The notes below the pieces were generated by a model that saw only the letters and a list, made by a program, of their open reading frames with translations, had not been told where the DNA came from and ran no database searches. Both the position numbers and the translations under genes were made by a program. 64,000 nucleotides of DNA from Mucidula mucida (Eukaryota > Basidiomycota > Agaricomycetes > Agaricales > Physalacriaceae). The DNA lies in the NCBI GenBank assembly GCA_015501055.1, contig JADNYV010000060.1, forward strand, positions 123,174 to 187,173, given 5' to 3'. Below are positions 1 to 11,617 of the stretch, piece after piece. Each line of letters begins with the position of its first letter. Position 1 is the first letter of the stretch.

Positions 1-170
1 AAACACATTCGGGGCGCGCATTATTGCGTAAAACGACGAAATGGTCGGAATGGAGTATTGGACCAACGTCCAAGTCGTGCACACCAGCTAAGTGATAATA
101 GAGGGAGGAAAGCAACTTGGGTGAGCCAAAGAAATTGATCGATTCGGCGAAATGCTCCAACGGTTTTTGC
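1..170 (-). pseudogene. ILV2 5'-end-like fragment
   Basis: Read on the minus strand, this stretch resembles the region just upstream of, and into, the first codons of the acetolactate synthase gene at 33.03-33.24 kb. Shared blocks include CGAATCGATCAATTT, AAGTTGCTTTCCTCCCTC and TATCACTTAGCTGG, followed by a GGTCCAAT block and a weaker match over the start region. The start codon of the parent is not preserved and about 45 bases are missing in the middle. It continues off the left edge, so its full extent is unknown. A related truncated copy lies at 38.2-38.8 kb. Seen by eye; percent identity not computed. Confidence 0.6.
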
Positions 171-213
171 GCGAATGAAAGTAGGTAAATAGGACGAAGG
201 AGGCGAATCCTCG

Positions 214-1496
214 TCAGCAGATTGGTAGCATAAGGGTCTGAGGGTACTTTTCCCAAATCCGCTGCACGAGTGAACATGGCGGGTCGACGTTGTCAGAATA
301 GACCCGAGTGTGAAGCCAGATTTGATCCTTGGTCTGTAGGAACGCCTCCAGTCGTTCGAGAACTTCGCCAACAGTCGGCCGAGACGACGCTTCCGGTCCT
401 ACCATGTCCTGAAAAATGGGTATAAACTCTTCAAGGCCGAAGTGCGCATCTGGCTGTCAAACATAGTCGATTGATGTGTGCAAGTGTTTGAGTATCAGGC
501 CATAACATACCTGACAGATTTTCAGAAGTGTAAGCCCGACATTATAAACATCGAGGAAGAAGGGATTATACGGTGCATCACTATTCCACTCTGGTGATGT
601 TTTCAGTTGACAGCGAGCGTTTATAGCCCGGGCGGTGCGTTTGCCGTCCGGATAATGCCAAGAACTCTCGAAATCGATGATGTAATATCGCAAAGGCGAG
701 GAGATTCGGCAACGATGAACGTAGGGAGTGTGATTCTTGCCGTCTAAGGTTTCGGGTCGAGCGAAAAGAAAGCCTTTTGGGCAGACCTCACCAGAGTCCA
801 TCACAAAGTTAGCCGTACACGAATCACTGAACGTGAGTTAAGCTGTCCGCGGTCGATAGAGAGAGCAGATTGGTCACACCCATGAGAAATATCAAGATCA
901 TGCATAAACTTCAATCCCTACGAGTAAGACTGAGTCGTCGTACAAGGTCAGACAGTACATTCAACTGACCTGGAGAATTTGGAGGCTGGCTTGAGCAAAC
1001 TCTTTCCGACAATGAAAGTCAGGAGAGTCAAAATTCCGAAGGAAAGGCATCACAACAAAGAATTGGCCCTTGTCATCACCAGGAATGGGAAACGAGTCGA
1101 GGACGGGCACAGTGTGGTTTTCGGGATGGTCAAGAACATGTGGCTTGCAGAGATACTCCAACATTGACCACTCGTGCGCAGTCATAGACTTAATGACGAC
1201 TTTCTGCCGGTCAGATGTCCGAATGGCGTCTCGCACACGGGCAAACTAAGTATGATTAGTCTCCGTTTAGCATGCTAGACAACACTTACGAACGGGGACA
1301 CTTCATCTTCAAATTCACCTATGCAAGTACGCGTAGTCTTCGAGAGCCATCTGTGTTTCAAGCGCATTGGCACCCAGTCAGGATGATAACGCGAAGAAAG
1401 GATGTAACCGCGTTCCGCTAGAAAATAGTAATGGGACACCCAGAAAATATCGAAATCTCGTTGGTCCCTCTTTTTCCGTACGCCTAGATCGGCCAT
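214..1496 (-). CDS. FunK-like protein kinase-like protein
   Basis: Five exons can be joined on the minus strand: 1290-1496, 970-1247, 880-917, 511-826, and 453 down to a stop at 214; a further small intron in the last exon is possible. The product has the order of a kinase domain: an N-terminal YHPDWVP segment, a lysine in QKVVIKSM, a hinge-like FFVVMPF, a catalytic loop read as HGDSCTANFVMD across a splice, and YYIIDFESSW where the DFG motif belongs. It ends in an alpha-helical ASSRPTVGEVLERLEAF segment. This is the pattern of the expanded kinase-like family of Agaricomycetes. HRD is replaced by HGD and DFG by DFE, so activity is uncertain. Start chosen at MADLG, just before the conserved region. 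Substrate unknown. Confidence 0.7.
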
Positions 1497-2400
1497 GGTA
1501 AAGGTGGGTGAGAAAGAATCAGGACTGCCAAGCGTACACAAACACGGTGTGATCTCAGCATCTCCTTCAGGGCGGATCCTCTTCTTCTTTCATGTTTCCT
1601 GTTGAGAACTGTACATGGCTTGGTTCGGTTCATGCTGTTGTTCCACTTATAATAGGATGGCAAAACTGGACATTCCAGCACTAAGCACTAGACGGTGTCC
1701 CGGGTTCCACAACTATCATGCTATCTCTTTGTCACGAATTATTACGACGACTTTCGATTACCTGCTTTCTGTACAACTTGTATGCTTCAATCAAGTCCCT
1801 GTTACCTCCACATCGTGGCCCATTGCACACGTTCAGGATTCTCCTCTGCATCAAAGAAGTTGAACACGCTCGATCAGACGCCAACTCAGACTGTGGACAA
1901 GTTCGAGTATTGACTCAGAGCGAGTGAACGAGGGCCCTGATGCAGCCTACTTCGGGACCGCAAAATCCATACAAACGCGGAGAACACGGCCGCAAGTGAA
2001 GTCATTAGAAGGCACTTGCCTTTAACAGACATACTTAGCTGTTAAGTGAACCAGTTGGCCATCATAATACACGATAAGACCGAGGCAAGTGTGCGATCCT
2101 ATGCCCACTGAGAAGCACTGAATAGTCTGATCTTTGGAGAGCAATTAATACTAATACAGCCTAGCAAGCAAGCTCGAAGAAGAACGACGATATTCATACC
2201 CGGACGCCTCGCTTGTCTGGTGTGATTCGTCTTACTTGACAGGTATCTAGATTCGAGCTCATTAACCGTTCTCGTACTTATCTCTAGCTATAGGATTGGC
2301 ACATCCCCCCTACTCATGGTACCCTCGGGATGGAGGACTTTCTCAGGCGAGAGAGATAGCAGGTCCGGTCAGTGTGTCGTATTGGGTCGCTCTTGCAAAG
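1497..2400. other. Intergenic, no gene recognised
   Basis: Only short overlapping reading frames without recognisable motifs are present. The part nearest 1500 is the presumed promoter of the minus-strand kinase-like gene. No repeats or RNA genes were recognised. Confidence 0.5.
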
Positions 2401-2419
2401 TTTGGTGAAAGACGGCCAA

Positions 2420-2669
2420 TCTATCGCGATGAAGGACTCACAGATTTCCGGGTTCCCTGCGACGGCCCATGCCGCGATCCTGTGCATCTCAAGCTCGGAG
2501 AGGAGTTTTGCGGGGCGGGTGCGGTATACTGATGGACGACGAGGGCGGAGAGGTTGAACACTACCGACTGGCCAGCAAAGTGTCCGCTCCATGTGGCGAG
2601 GGATGTTTGATGCCGCATGAGTGGGCTCTGACTCGGATGGCGAAGCACATGGGTATTTCTAAATCGTAA
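2420..2669 (+). pseudogene. Cys-rich family copy 1, frameshifted remnant
   Basis: Two frames together give the signature of the Cys-rich family also present at 28.3 and 35.7 kb: first FRVPCDGPCRDPVHLKLG then EEFCG, and after a frame change GILMDDEGGEVEHY and CGEGCLMPHEWAL. The break coincides with a 5-base tandem duplication (GCGGG twice, 2510-2519); without one unit the frame would be open across the join. The upstream exon seen in the other copies (HWPSGDFY) was not found here. It lies on the plus strand whereas the other two copies lie on the minus strand. Interpreted as a decayed copy. Confidence 0.65.
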
Positions 2670-3201
2670 CACATCTACATCATTTAAGTTTATGGCCACT
2701 TCGCCTGTTTCTGGATTACCTTCTCGCCTGTTGTCCACGGCTACTCTGCACACAATCGTACAGCCGGAACAGTTCTTCCGTCACTTGCCCAAAAACTAAT
2801 AAACAGGAATCGTATTGAAAGTACGCCGCCAGGTTGTCAAGTGTCAGCCCTGCTCGTATACTTATAGTCGGGTTTGAGACTCAGACTAATCACGCAAACA
2901 GAAGGCTTCTCGCAACTAGACGTTTGGTACAAGTACAGTGTGGCGTCTATTATTGGCCGGGGCTGCGGTGCCGTAATGGTGAACATATCTATGCCACTAT
3001 GCACCACCAACCAAGTTCATGCGATGTCACTCACGCCGAGAGGGTACGCCTCTTAGCATATCATTACTGATTTAAGCAAGTTTCTCGTTTGTGTAGACAT
3101 CCAAATAAACCAAGTTACAAACAGATAGGACAACAAATGGTACAAACAGGTATGCATATGACAGGTAGATAATATATATATGTGCGACGAAAACAATGAA
3201 G
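2670..3201. other. Intergenic, no gene recognised
   Basis: Contains an AT-rich stretch with TATATATATG-like sequence near 3170 but no supported gene. It is the downstream region of the minus-strand gene that ends at 3202. Confidence 0.4.
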
Positions 3202-5434
3202 CTAAAACGCTTCTTCGGTGGCGTAGAGCATCTCCGTAAAGCTCTCGACAGGCGCGGTATAAAGGCCACCAACCACTCCAACGCCAGGGTCTACAAACGG
3301 CGGCGGTGAAGAGATATTCTGCGCGTCGCGAGGGACGGCATCAACATACGTATCACTCTTCAGCGTCTCTATAAACTGGTCCCATAACGTGGGATCTAAC
3401 TCTAAAGTCGGAAAATGCGAGGCCTCCGAGTTCGACCCAAACGAAGGCGAGAAGGAGGTCGGAGAAGGAGGTGGGGCTTGGCAGTACTGCGGTGTGAACG
3501 TCTGAAGCGGAGGAGACGTGGGTGGCGAAGGCGTGAACGGAATGAAAGTCTGTGGAGGAGTGTTGTACAGTTGCGCAGGAGACGCGGTGTTAAACCGAGG
3601 CGTCATTGGCGAAGCCCAGATAGCACGTCTAGTGCGATCTACGGGCGTACCGCGTACCCTCCATCCCTCGTTAAACCCAAAGAGGTCTGGAACACGAACC
3701 GTGCTCAATCTCGGAGGTGGCCACACCAAAGAAGAATCGTCAACCTTGGGCGCATATGGCAGAGGGTTGACTTCGTCCTGAGCTATGGGTTCTGGCGAAG
3801 ACGCTGCCGAAAATACTATCATCTCGGGCTCTCTCGCCTTCTCTGGTACGCTCTCCCACTCATCCGATTCCTCGTCTGATTCATCCAGTTCAAAGTCGTA
3901 AGGCTCCTCGTCCCGATAGTCACGCAAACGTGCAGCCTCCTCTTCGACAAGTTCACGAAGGAGATCCATGGTATAGGTTTCTGCAATCCGGGAAACACGA
4001 TGCTGCATGGTCAGCTTCCAAAGGTCTGGATCGACTCTATGCTGTCTGCGCGGAATAGAAGAGAAGTAATCCGGGGCAATCTCGTTCCTATCGTCATATT
4101 CTTCGTCCAAGTCCGCATCAGCGTCCATGTCGGCTGGCGACGAAGACGCATGGTCGGCAAGTGTAAAAGATGTGCAGGAAAGGGGAGATAGACGGGTAGG
4201 ACGTTCGGGTACAAAGCTGTCTGCGGTGATATTAGGATAAGGAGCTGCGGGAGGGGGTGAAGGGGGCGAGGCAGGTGCTGTATGCAACACAAAGATGCCG
4301 TCAGCATCGGGCGTTTCGGTGAGCATGTCATCCGAAGACTCGCTGCTACTTCTGGAGGGGATTAGCTGAAGCGAATGGAAGAGAGAAAAGACCTTACCCA
4401 TCTTCATCACTAGGTGGCGATGGACTAGAACTTTGTCAATTTATGCTCAAGAAAAAGCGTAGGTCGTTTACCTTCGTTGTGATGTCTGTACATCAGCCAC
4501 AGCTTCAAGTAACATACAGATGCCTTGAGAAGAATCATTTTCCGTCAAGGATGGGCAGTCATCCTCTACAGCCTTTCGCTTCCGAACAGATTGTTCAGTA
4601 TCCTCCGCCGCACTAGATGAATATTAGATGACCGGAAGTTAACAGGAAGGGCCCACGTACCAAGTAGTTGGGGCTTTGCCTTTAGCGGATGCGGTAATAA
4701 GACTGAGGGAATGCACGTTGGTGTCAGCCTGCGACTGAGCAGTTTCCGGTCCATCGCAGAGCTGGCTCTCTTGATCATGTACATCCAAGTCGCAGTCGAC
4801 GGACTTCGATGAATTGCTTGTAGAGGTATCGTCTAAAGTCGTTTTCGACGTAGACGCCACTGTGGATTGCTCCATAGGACTATAGCCAGTTCAACACCGA
4901 CGAGCGCAAAAAAACAATAGTGCCCTACCTGTCGACATCCATGTCGAGGGTAATCTTGGAGGTGGAGGGTATTGGGGACGCCGGGATGGACTTGCTGCTA
5001 CTTTAAGCGCTCAGCTTGAGGCAACAAAAAAAAGTCGTCTGGACACACCTGGAGCGGCAGCGCTTGGCTGACCTGCCCTCTGAGCAGTCCTCGGCCATGC
5101 GCTTGCGCTTGTCATAGCGTTGTGCTCTGGGCGAGGGCGGTGATATTGTGTTCGCTGCCAAAGTCGTGGGTATCGTCGTGTCGGGTATCGGAGCGAGCAG
5201 AGTCGCAGTCGATAAAGTAGGCTTTGTAGCCGACTGCGAGGACGACCTGGGCGCTGTGCGGGACGACGTCCGAGTATTCTTTGTGGGTCTGCTCGTCGTC
5301 GCCTTTGTCGTCTTTATTGTTTGGGGATGTGGATTCCTGGGGAGCTTTGAAGCAGCATTGCGGACCTTTGTTGAGGTGGTCTTTGCGTTTGACTTTGCCG
5401 CCGAATGACTTGCCGCGCGAGTCGAAGCAGTCAT
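3202..5434 (-). CDS. Acidic, Ser/Pro-rich low-complexity protein of unknown function
   Basis: A multi-exon minus-strand model starts at MTASTRAAS (5434). Exon 1 (5049-5434) is basic and Thr/Ser/Lys-rich, with KRKRMAED followed by SAKRCRSR as a likely nuclear localisation signal. Short exons follow at 4929-5000 and 4661-4879, with further ones to about 4390, then a large last exon to 3202. The last exon carries acidic runs (ELDESDEESDEWESVPEK), Pro-rich stretches (PASPPSPPPAAPYP) and many SP/TP sites. The first residues of the long open frame near 4410 fall partly within an intron (GTAAGGTC..AG). No domain is recognised. A nuclear or regulatory role is only a guess from composition. Whether exons 1-3 belong to the same transcript needs RNA data. 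Confidence 0.55.
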
Positions 5435-6628
5435 GCCTACTTTGGCTTGTTCGAGGTGTGAAAGTCACTGGCAGGGAAACACAGCAACAAAGCCGGTACT
5501 CCGGGTAACCCACGTCATCGGAACAAACCGCACCCGCCGGCAAATCCGTGCCGAACATTGTTCAACTTGAAGATTCAAAACATTGCAATGGGTTTCAACA
5601 CAACTTACGAAGGGTACGGGTATTACGACAATTCCATGGCCTATAGTGCTTGACACAATACCGCAACATTCGAAGCCGGCAGTTATAATTTCAGCCACGG
5701 CCGCGGTAGCAGTCCTTCGCCCCTTCTTGCTGTCATTCCGACTTGTTTGAACAACTTGGATCATCATCAGCGAGCCATGTAGATCTTGCTCGTCTCAAGG
5801 ATTAGCGCTAGATGCATTTACTGACATGCCCATCGCTTCAAGTCTACGTCGATCAAGGATCAATAGCCTAAAACCAACCTAGTCACCAATCTAGTCTTCC
5901 ATAATGATAGCTTCGTGTTACAGTCGCGCACAACGCGTAAGGTCGAAACAAGATCAGTGAACGCGTCCTGGCTCGGAACTTGAACAGCGGTCCGTTTCGC
6001 GGGGAACAGAGAAGCTCCCCGAATCGGGGATGCGACTATACACAGTGAATGTATAGGCAAAGTACGTCACGAGAATGAGAAGCACGCCAGGTTCCACTCG
6101 AATGCACCGACGTTTGCGGGATTGTTGGACGAGACACGATGGCGGCAGAAGATGACGGCCTCAAGGCAACAGTTTGAAGCTGAGTACCAAGTACGGTACA
6201 GAGCAGCAGATCATTGGAACAAGGAAACATTGGGTGAGAAAAACAGTGCGAAAAAGGTCTAGACGCGGGTCGCATCAGTTGACTGTCGATACGAACTCTA
6301 TCAGAACGTGATCGCTGGTATATTGAGCTCATATGCGGTACCAGACCGTTGGGGGACACTGTGTCGCGGATAGCAGCAAGAAATAAGCAAATTAAATAAC
6401 AGAGTTGAAATAATCAACACAGGAGGTACGATGAACTTGTATTTCGTTGACAGGAAGGAGGCCGTGGTGGCGTGTGAAAATGCTCCATAAGCAGACAGGT
6501 TTGATGGCGCCCGGCCTTTTTCTCTTGCTCTCTCGTTTTTCCCATCATTGTCTGTACACATCGTCGCCTAGGCGCAACTCTGTCCATTCCTTCATTTTAA
6601 TCCTTTCCTCATAATCGCCTGCTAAACC
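5435..6628. other. Intergenic between divergent genes
   Basis: Lies between the 5' end of the minus-strand low-complexity gene and the start of the G-alpha gene. Short frames at 5465-5767 and 6036-6561 on the minus strand show no recognisable motif and are not called. The last 70 bases are pyrimidine-rich (tctctcg, cttttaatcc), as is common in fungal promoters. Confidence 0.45.
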
Positions 6629-8054
6629 ATGGGTTGCTGTCAATCAAGTGGAGGCGAGGATCCTCAGGCCAAGGCCCGTATGTACTCCTGAGTCCTCTGC
6701 TCCTTGCGGCCCGCCATACTCATTGGTGCCATAGGCAACGACGAGATTGAAAACCAGCTCAAGAAGGACAGGATGATGGCCAAGAATGAGATTAAAATGC
6801 TCCTCCTCGGTGCTGGAGAGTCAGGAAAGGTGACTACTATGCACATTCGGGTTTTTACGCTGCTTACAACATATCCAGTCGACGGTGCTCAAACAAATGA
6901 AGTTGATTCACCATGGCGGGTACAACGACCAAGAGCGGGACTCATACAAGGAAATCATATTTTCGAATACCATTCAGTCCATGCGGTTTGTCAACATGTC
7001 CTCTAGCGATACATGACACTCACCTTACCAACCACAGTGCCATTCTTGATGCGTTGCCACTGCTGGATCTTACGCTATCCCCTCAGAATGATGCTCGCAA
7101 GGCTACCATTCTCGCTCTTCCCGGTCAGCTGGACTCTGATACCATGCCCCGGGATGTTGTCGATGCCCTCAAATCTTTGTGGAGGGACAACGGTGTTCGC
7201 GAAGCCGTTCGTCGCTCAAGAGAGTTCCAGCTCAACGACTCTGCCGTTTACTACTTCAACTCCCTGGATCGAATGTCCGCCCCTGGATACCTCCCCACCG
7301 ACCAAGATATCCTTCGCTCTCGTGTTAAGACCACCGGTATCACGGAGACAACCTTCAAGGTTGGCGAGTTGACATACAAGCTTTTCGATGTTGGTGGTCA
7401 GCGTTCAGAGCGAAAGAAGTGGATTCACTGCTTCGAAAATGTTACGGCTTTGGTGTTCTTGGTCAGTTTGAGCGAGTACGACCAGATGTTGTACGAAGAT
7501 GAGAGTGTCGTAAGTCCCTGTGCTTAATCATTCGAATGATCTTCTAACACGCCCTAGAACCGTATGCAAGAAGCTCTTACCCTTTTCGACTCAATATGCA
7601 ATTCCCGGTGGTTCGTCAAGACTTCGATAGTACGTATACTTGCCCTCTATCTCTATCTCGATATCCGACTAGCCTTTCAGATTCTCTTCCTGAACAAGAT
7701 CGATTTGTTCGCTGAGAAACTCCCTCGGTCACCGCTAGGCGACTACTTCCCTGACTATTCTGGTACGTTCCGTAGCTTTCGAATTCTATTCGTCCTCACT
7801 CCTCATAGGTGGCGACAACTATGATGCTGCTTGTGACTTCTTGCTCCACCGATTCGTCAGCTTGAACCAGAGCGCAGCAACGAAACAGATATACGCACAT
7901 TATACTTGCGCCACTGACACACAACAAATTAAATGTTCGTCTGACCTCTTACTCCTTATTCGCTTGTTGATAACGTCTTCGCTTCACAGTCGTGCTCAGT
8001 GCCATCCAAGACATCCTGTTGCAGCTCCATCTCCGGGAATGTGGCCTCCTATAA
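6629..8054 (+). CDS. Heterotrimeric G-protein alpha subunit, group I
   Basis: GTP-binding alpha subunit acting at the plasma membrane below receptors. The N-terminus MGCCQSSG carries a myristoylation glycine and palmitoylation cysteines. G boxes read across seven introns: P-loop GAGESGKST (split by an intron at about 6831), RVKTTGI with the catalytic Arg of switch [13 protein letters not shown] (switch II), NKIDLF and TCATDT. The C-terminus is LRECGLL, with Cys at -4, the classical pertussis-toxin site of Gi-like subunits. Predicted length of about 350 residues is normal. First intron follows codon 16 (donor at 6678, acceptor ending 6734). In fungi this group controls cAMP signalling, mating or development; that role is inferred from the family. 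Confidence 0.95.
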
Positions 8055-9948
8055 CTGCACATCTCTTTTCTTCTCGGTCTACACATTATTATCGCTCCCT
8101 CGGAACACATTGGCTTTGTTATATATATCTTTCCATATTTTTTGGCCACCTACTACCCCTCTTCAACGTCTTTCCTTTACGTCTCTTTATGTTACCCCCG
8201 TTGAATTGATACATTATAGGTTATCCTATGTAGTGGGAATACGATGCGCTTTGTTATGTACATCTTTTTGATCTGTAAATACGCGTTAGTTGTCTAGACT
8301 AAAGATTGACTTTGGCTAGTGATTGATCGTTCAGTTTTTTTGGGGACTTGCTCTCTTATCATCGGTCGCTCGCCTGAAATTCCGCGGACGGACTGCACCT
8401 CTTATCCAGCTGCCATGAATGATCAGCTCTTGACGCTGTCGTTCCAGGTATTCCTTTGACGTTATACTTACATCTTTAGGACTCTTACGCTAGCAACAGA
8501 TTCATGAATGTTGTACGGCTTCAGAGCGTGAAAACCGTCACTCTATCCACTCTATCAGCTTCTTCGTGTCCTGCTCGACCCAGGAATCCATTTTTATGTA
8601 ACGAAGTTCTGTATCACAAACCATATAGGTATGCGCGTGTGTCAAGAGCCCTTTCGACACAACAATGCTCACCGAGGTTCCGTCAAAATATAGAGTGCAA
8701 ATGGCGCTGCTGGCAGTATCAAGGTTCGTTCCACTGACGTCCACCGCGTAACATTGCGCACGTCGATTTGACAGGTCACGCTCTTGTCAACAGAAATCAA
8801 TCAAGCTACATATTCAATCGTTGCCCAGGGCATCACAAGGACCCAGTACAGGCACGAGGCTTTTTAGAATTACAGCTTGCTGATTTGGCCACCTGATTTC
8901 CTACAGAAGGAGTGCGCAACGGGAAGGAAGCGCTGTTCTGTTCTTTCAAGTAGCTGGCAGGACCGGAGAGGGAGAGGAAGTACACCGCAAATGAGCTCAA
9001 GACCACGTACCCATATTCATCAGCCACGCGTTCGCCACATCATCGTCGACGTAGTGCTTGATTTTCTCACTCGTGACATATGAGACAGACGCTAAATTTC
9101 GAATCCAAGCCCAGCGACGGAGTCGCATCCTACGCGAAGAAGATCATCCATGCAGCGTTCTGGAAAGTACTACGGGCATCTGTCCGAGTAGGATATTGAA
9201 GAGGTCCGTTGAAATATGGAGACGAGGGGCACAAGTTGAGGTGTTCTTGTCTAAGCGCCTTGCAGTTCCCATCTCAAGGTGAGTACGTTCATTTTCAGCT
9301 GGATGGCTCGTCAAGTCCTACTCGTTAGGTATTATTCAAAAGAACAAGCCGAAACGCGAGGATAAAAGAGTAGCCAGCGTACTTACTTGATTTGTGTCGG
9401 CAATCAGCGATATATTGCCGCCGCCACCTTTCAATTAAGTTTAAAAGGTTCGAGCAACTTCCCAGCAGGTACACAAACCGCGAACGTTAGAGACGACGCG
9501 TCTTCGCGTAGCGGTGCACCTCGATGTAGTTTGAAGGTCGTTCGGTGAAGCCTCCGCGATGCGGATCTAGATAAAACGCGTTTCATGAATCGTAGCGAGG
9601 TAATTCTAGCCTGCTCAGATGCAGTACCTCGTGATCAATCGGAATCAGAAAAAACGCGATGCAGGAAGACGTGCTTGCGCTGTAGAGTTGCGCACAAGCT
9701 TCTGAAGGCTTTAGTGGGCCTCGCGCTAGATGCATACAGTATGCAAAGCCGAAGAGAAAAGACTTGCTCGTCTCGCTTTCAAGAATTCCGATCGTTCCCA
9801 TGCGGCGATCAATGGCCGAAGACTGGCCGAAATGGGGTGGGTCATCAAGTATGCGCGTATAAAAGTCTGCTGCTTCCCTCTTCCCGTTTCTCTCTATTCG
9901 TTTTGGCGAATACCCCCACATTCTTTTCTCCCTACCCTAATACTTACG
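8055..9948. other. Long intergenic region, no gene recognised
   Basis: Nearly 1.9 kb without a supported gene. Short open frames on both strands have no recognisable motif or coherent splice chain. Its right end is the promoter of the secreted lectin gene. Confidence 0.4.
9858..9864 (+). promoter_or_regulatory. TATA box of the lectin glycoprotein gene
   Basis: TATAAAA lies 91 bases before the start codon at 9949 and is followed by pyrimidine-rich sequence (ctgcttccctcttcccg), a usual arrangement for strongly expressed fungal genes. Position-based inference. Confidence 0.5.
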
Positions 9949-11617
9949 ATGAACAACTTATTATCTTTCTCAAGCGCTGTCCTTCTGGCAGCCACTATGG
10001 CCTCTGCCCAGGTGCCCAAGTTCGTGTTTTTCCCTTGGCGCTAAACGCGAGATCTTGGACTGACATCATAAACAGCTACCGTGGAGAGGTTCTCCTCGAG
10101 CCCGGCATCAACTCTGGTGAGCAGATTCTATGTACGTGGAGGCGATCTTATAACACGATGCAGGTAAATGTATGACCGCCTCGTCCAACTCGGACGGAGC
10201 GACTGTCACGCTCCAGTCATGCACTGGTGCCACCTCTCAGAAATGGTCCTTCTCTGGCGGTTCGGTCCAAGTCTTTGGCGACAAATGTCTAGACGTCCCA
10301 GGCGGAAGCACCACGGATGGTGTAAAACTGCAAATTTGGACTTGTTCCACCAACAACAATCCCAATCAGCAGTTCTACTACACCGTGCGGTCTCTTTCAT
10401 TGTGTTCATTTTACTTTGACTAAAGTCGGTATAGAGCGACTATCACCTTTCATGGACTGACCACGGCAAATGCTTGGATCTCTCCGACGGTAGCCAGTCC
10501 GACGGAAACACGGTATGAACACGCCCATAAATCTTTGACACCAAGAAATTGACCTATGCGTGCGCGTAGCTCCAACTCTGGTCGTGCAGCGGCGGCGTCA
10601 ACCAGGTCTGGAATTCGGGCTACTATTACACTGATCTGCCCGCCACCTCTGAAGATGGCCAATCCGGAACCAATAACTGTGGGACAGGCAGCAGCGACAG
10701 CTCCCAGTGCCAGACAGCCTGGATCAAGTATGTTTATTGTGTTGTCTGCCATATGTAACGGTATTTGATAACGTGTTCTAGCTCTGCAGAAGATTTCTGT
10801 CTCTGGGCTCCCCCGACTGTCGATAGCATTGGAAACTCGGAGCGTCTTGAGGTCGCCTATTGCACCAAGTCTGGTCGTGGCGCTCGTACCATTCCCGATG
10901 GAACTTTCCAGGGTGTTCACTTTGTCAAGACTCCTGATTACGTCCAGGTTACTGGTGTTGGTGACTTCACTAAGATCAACGTCGCCGCTGGTGATGCGTA
11001 AGTGACTTGTGATACGCCTACGATGCGCACTAACGAAATATAAACAGTGGAGGTGAACTTGACCCACACGGTGCTGATGGTAACGGTAATCCTAGTATGC
11101 ATTCCGTCCTTCTAAACACAATATATCGCTTACTTACTTTCTTTCACAGTTGGCGGTTTGGTCTATGGAAACTCCTTCGGCACCGGTCAGCAATACCACG
11201 AATGGACTTCGTTCATCTCCTCGAATGAATTCTGCTTCCGCGCATGTGTTGGTGCTCAAGCTGCAGAGCTCTGCCAGCACATATACGATGTCATGGGATG
11301 CTACTGGAACATGCCCGCCAACTACGACTCTGGCGTCTTTGAGAACTGTGACGGCGATGATGAGTGCGTTCTTCCCTTCTTCGCGCTTGTCGATATAACC
11401 TGATTTGCTTTCAATCAGCCTTCCCATGGGTGTCTACGGTACCTCTACCTGGTACCAAGGCGTCGAGCCTACGCCTGAGGCCCACCCTGTCGCCAGCTCT
11501 TCAAATTGTGTTCCTTTGGAGACTGTTGGTGTTACTTCTGCAAGGAAAAGGAGGTCGAGCAATGGTTTCGAGAAGGTTGCGCGCGCTGCTTTCGCAGAGC
11601 CCACCCCGATGTTCTGA
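9949..11617 (+). CDS. Secreted ricin-B lectin glycoprotein (macrophage-activating glycoprotein-like)
   Basis: The start MNNLLSFSSAVLLAATMASAQ is a signal peptide. Introns then separate a beta-trefoil region with QxW-type lectin repeats: TGATSQKWSF, KCLDVPGG, LQIWTC, GKCLDLSDG and LQLWSC. A second conserved region follows, with DFCLWAPP, RTIPDGTFQGVHFVKTPDYV, GGELDPHGADGNGNP, YHEWTSFISSNEFCFRAC and YDVMGCYWNMPANYD. That combination is the layout of basidiomycete proteins annotated as macrophage-activating glycoprotein. Even Cys numbers suggest disulfides. It is probably a secreted or wall-associated carbohydrate-binding protein; ligand unknown. A TATA box precedes it. The C-terminal segment after PVASSSNC is Ser/Ala-rich and ends at MF-stop. 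Some exon edges (10.4-11.1 kb) are provisional. Confidence 0.85.

Noticed and set aside
4790..4875. SKTTLD segment shared between the low-complexity gene and the N-terminus of the poly(A) polymerase
   Set aside because: The match is about eight residues within Ser/Thr-rich sequence and does not extend, so chance is adequate.
5465..6561. Minus-strand frames upstream of the G-alpha gene
   Set aside because: No recognisable motif and no join to the neighbouring low-complexity gene.
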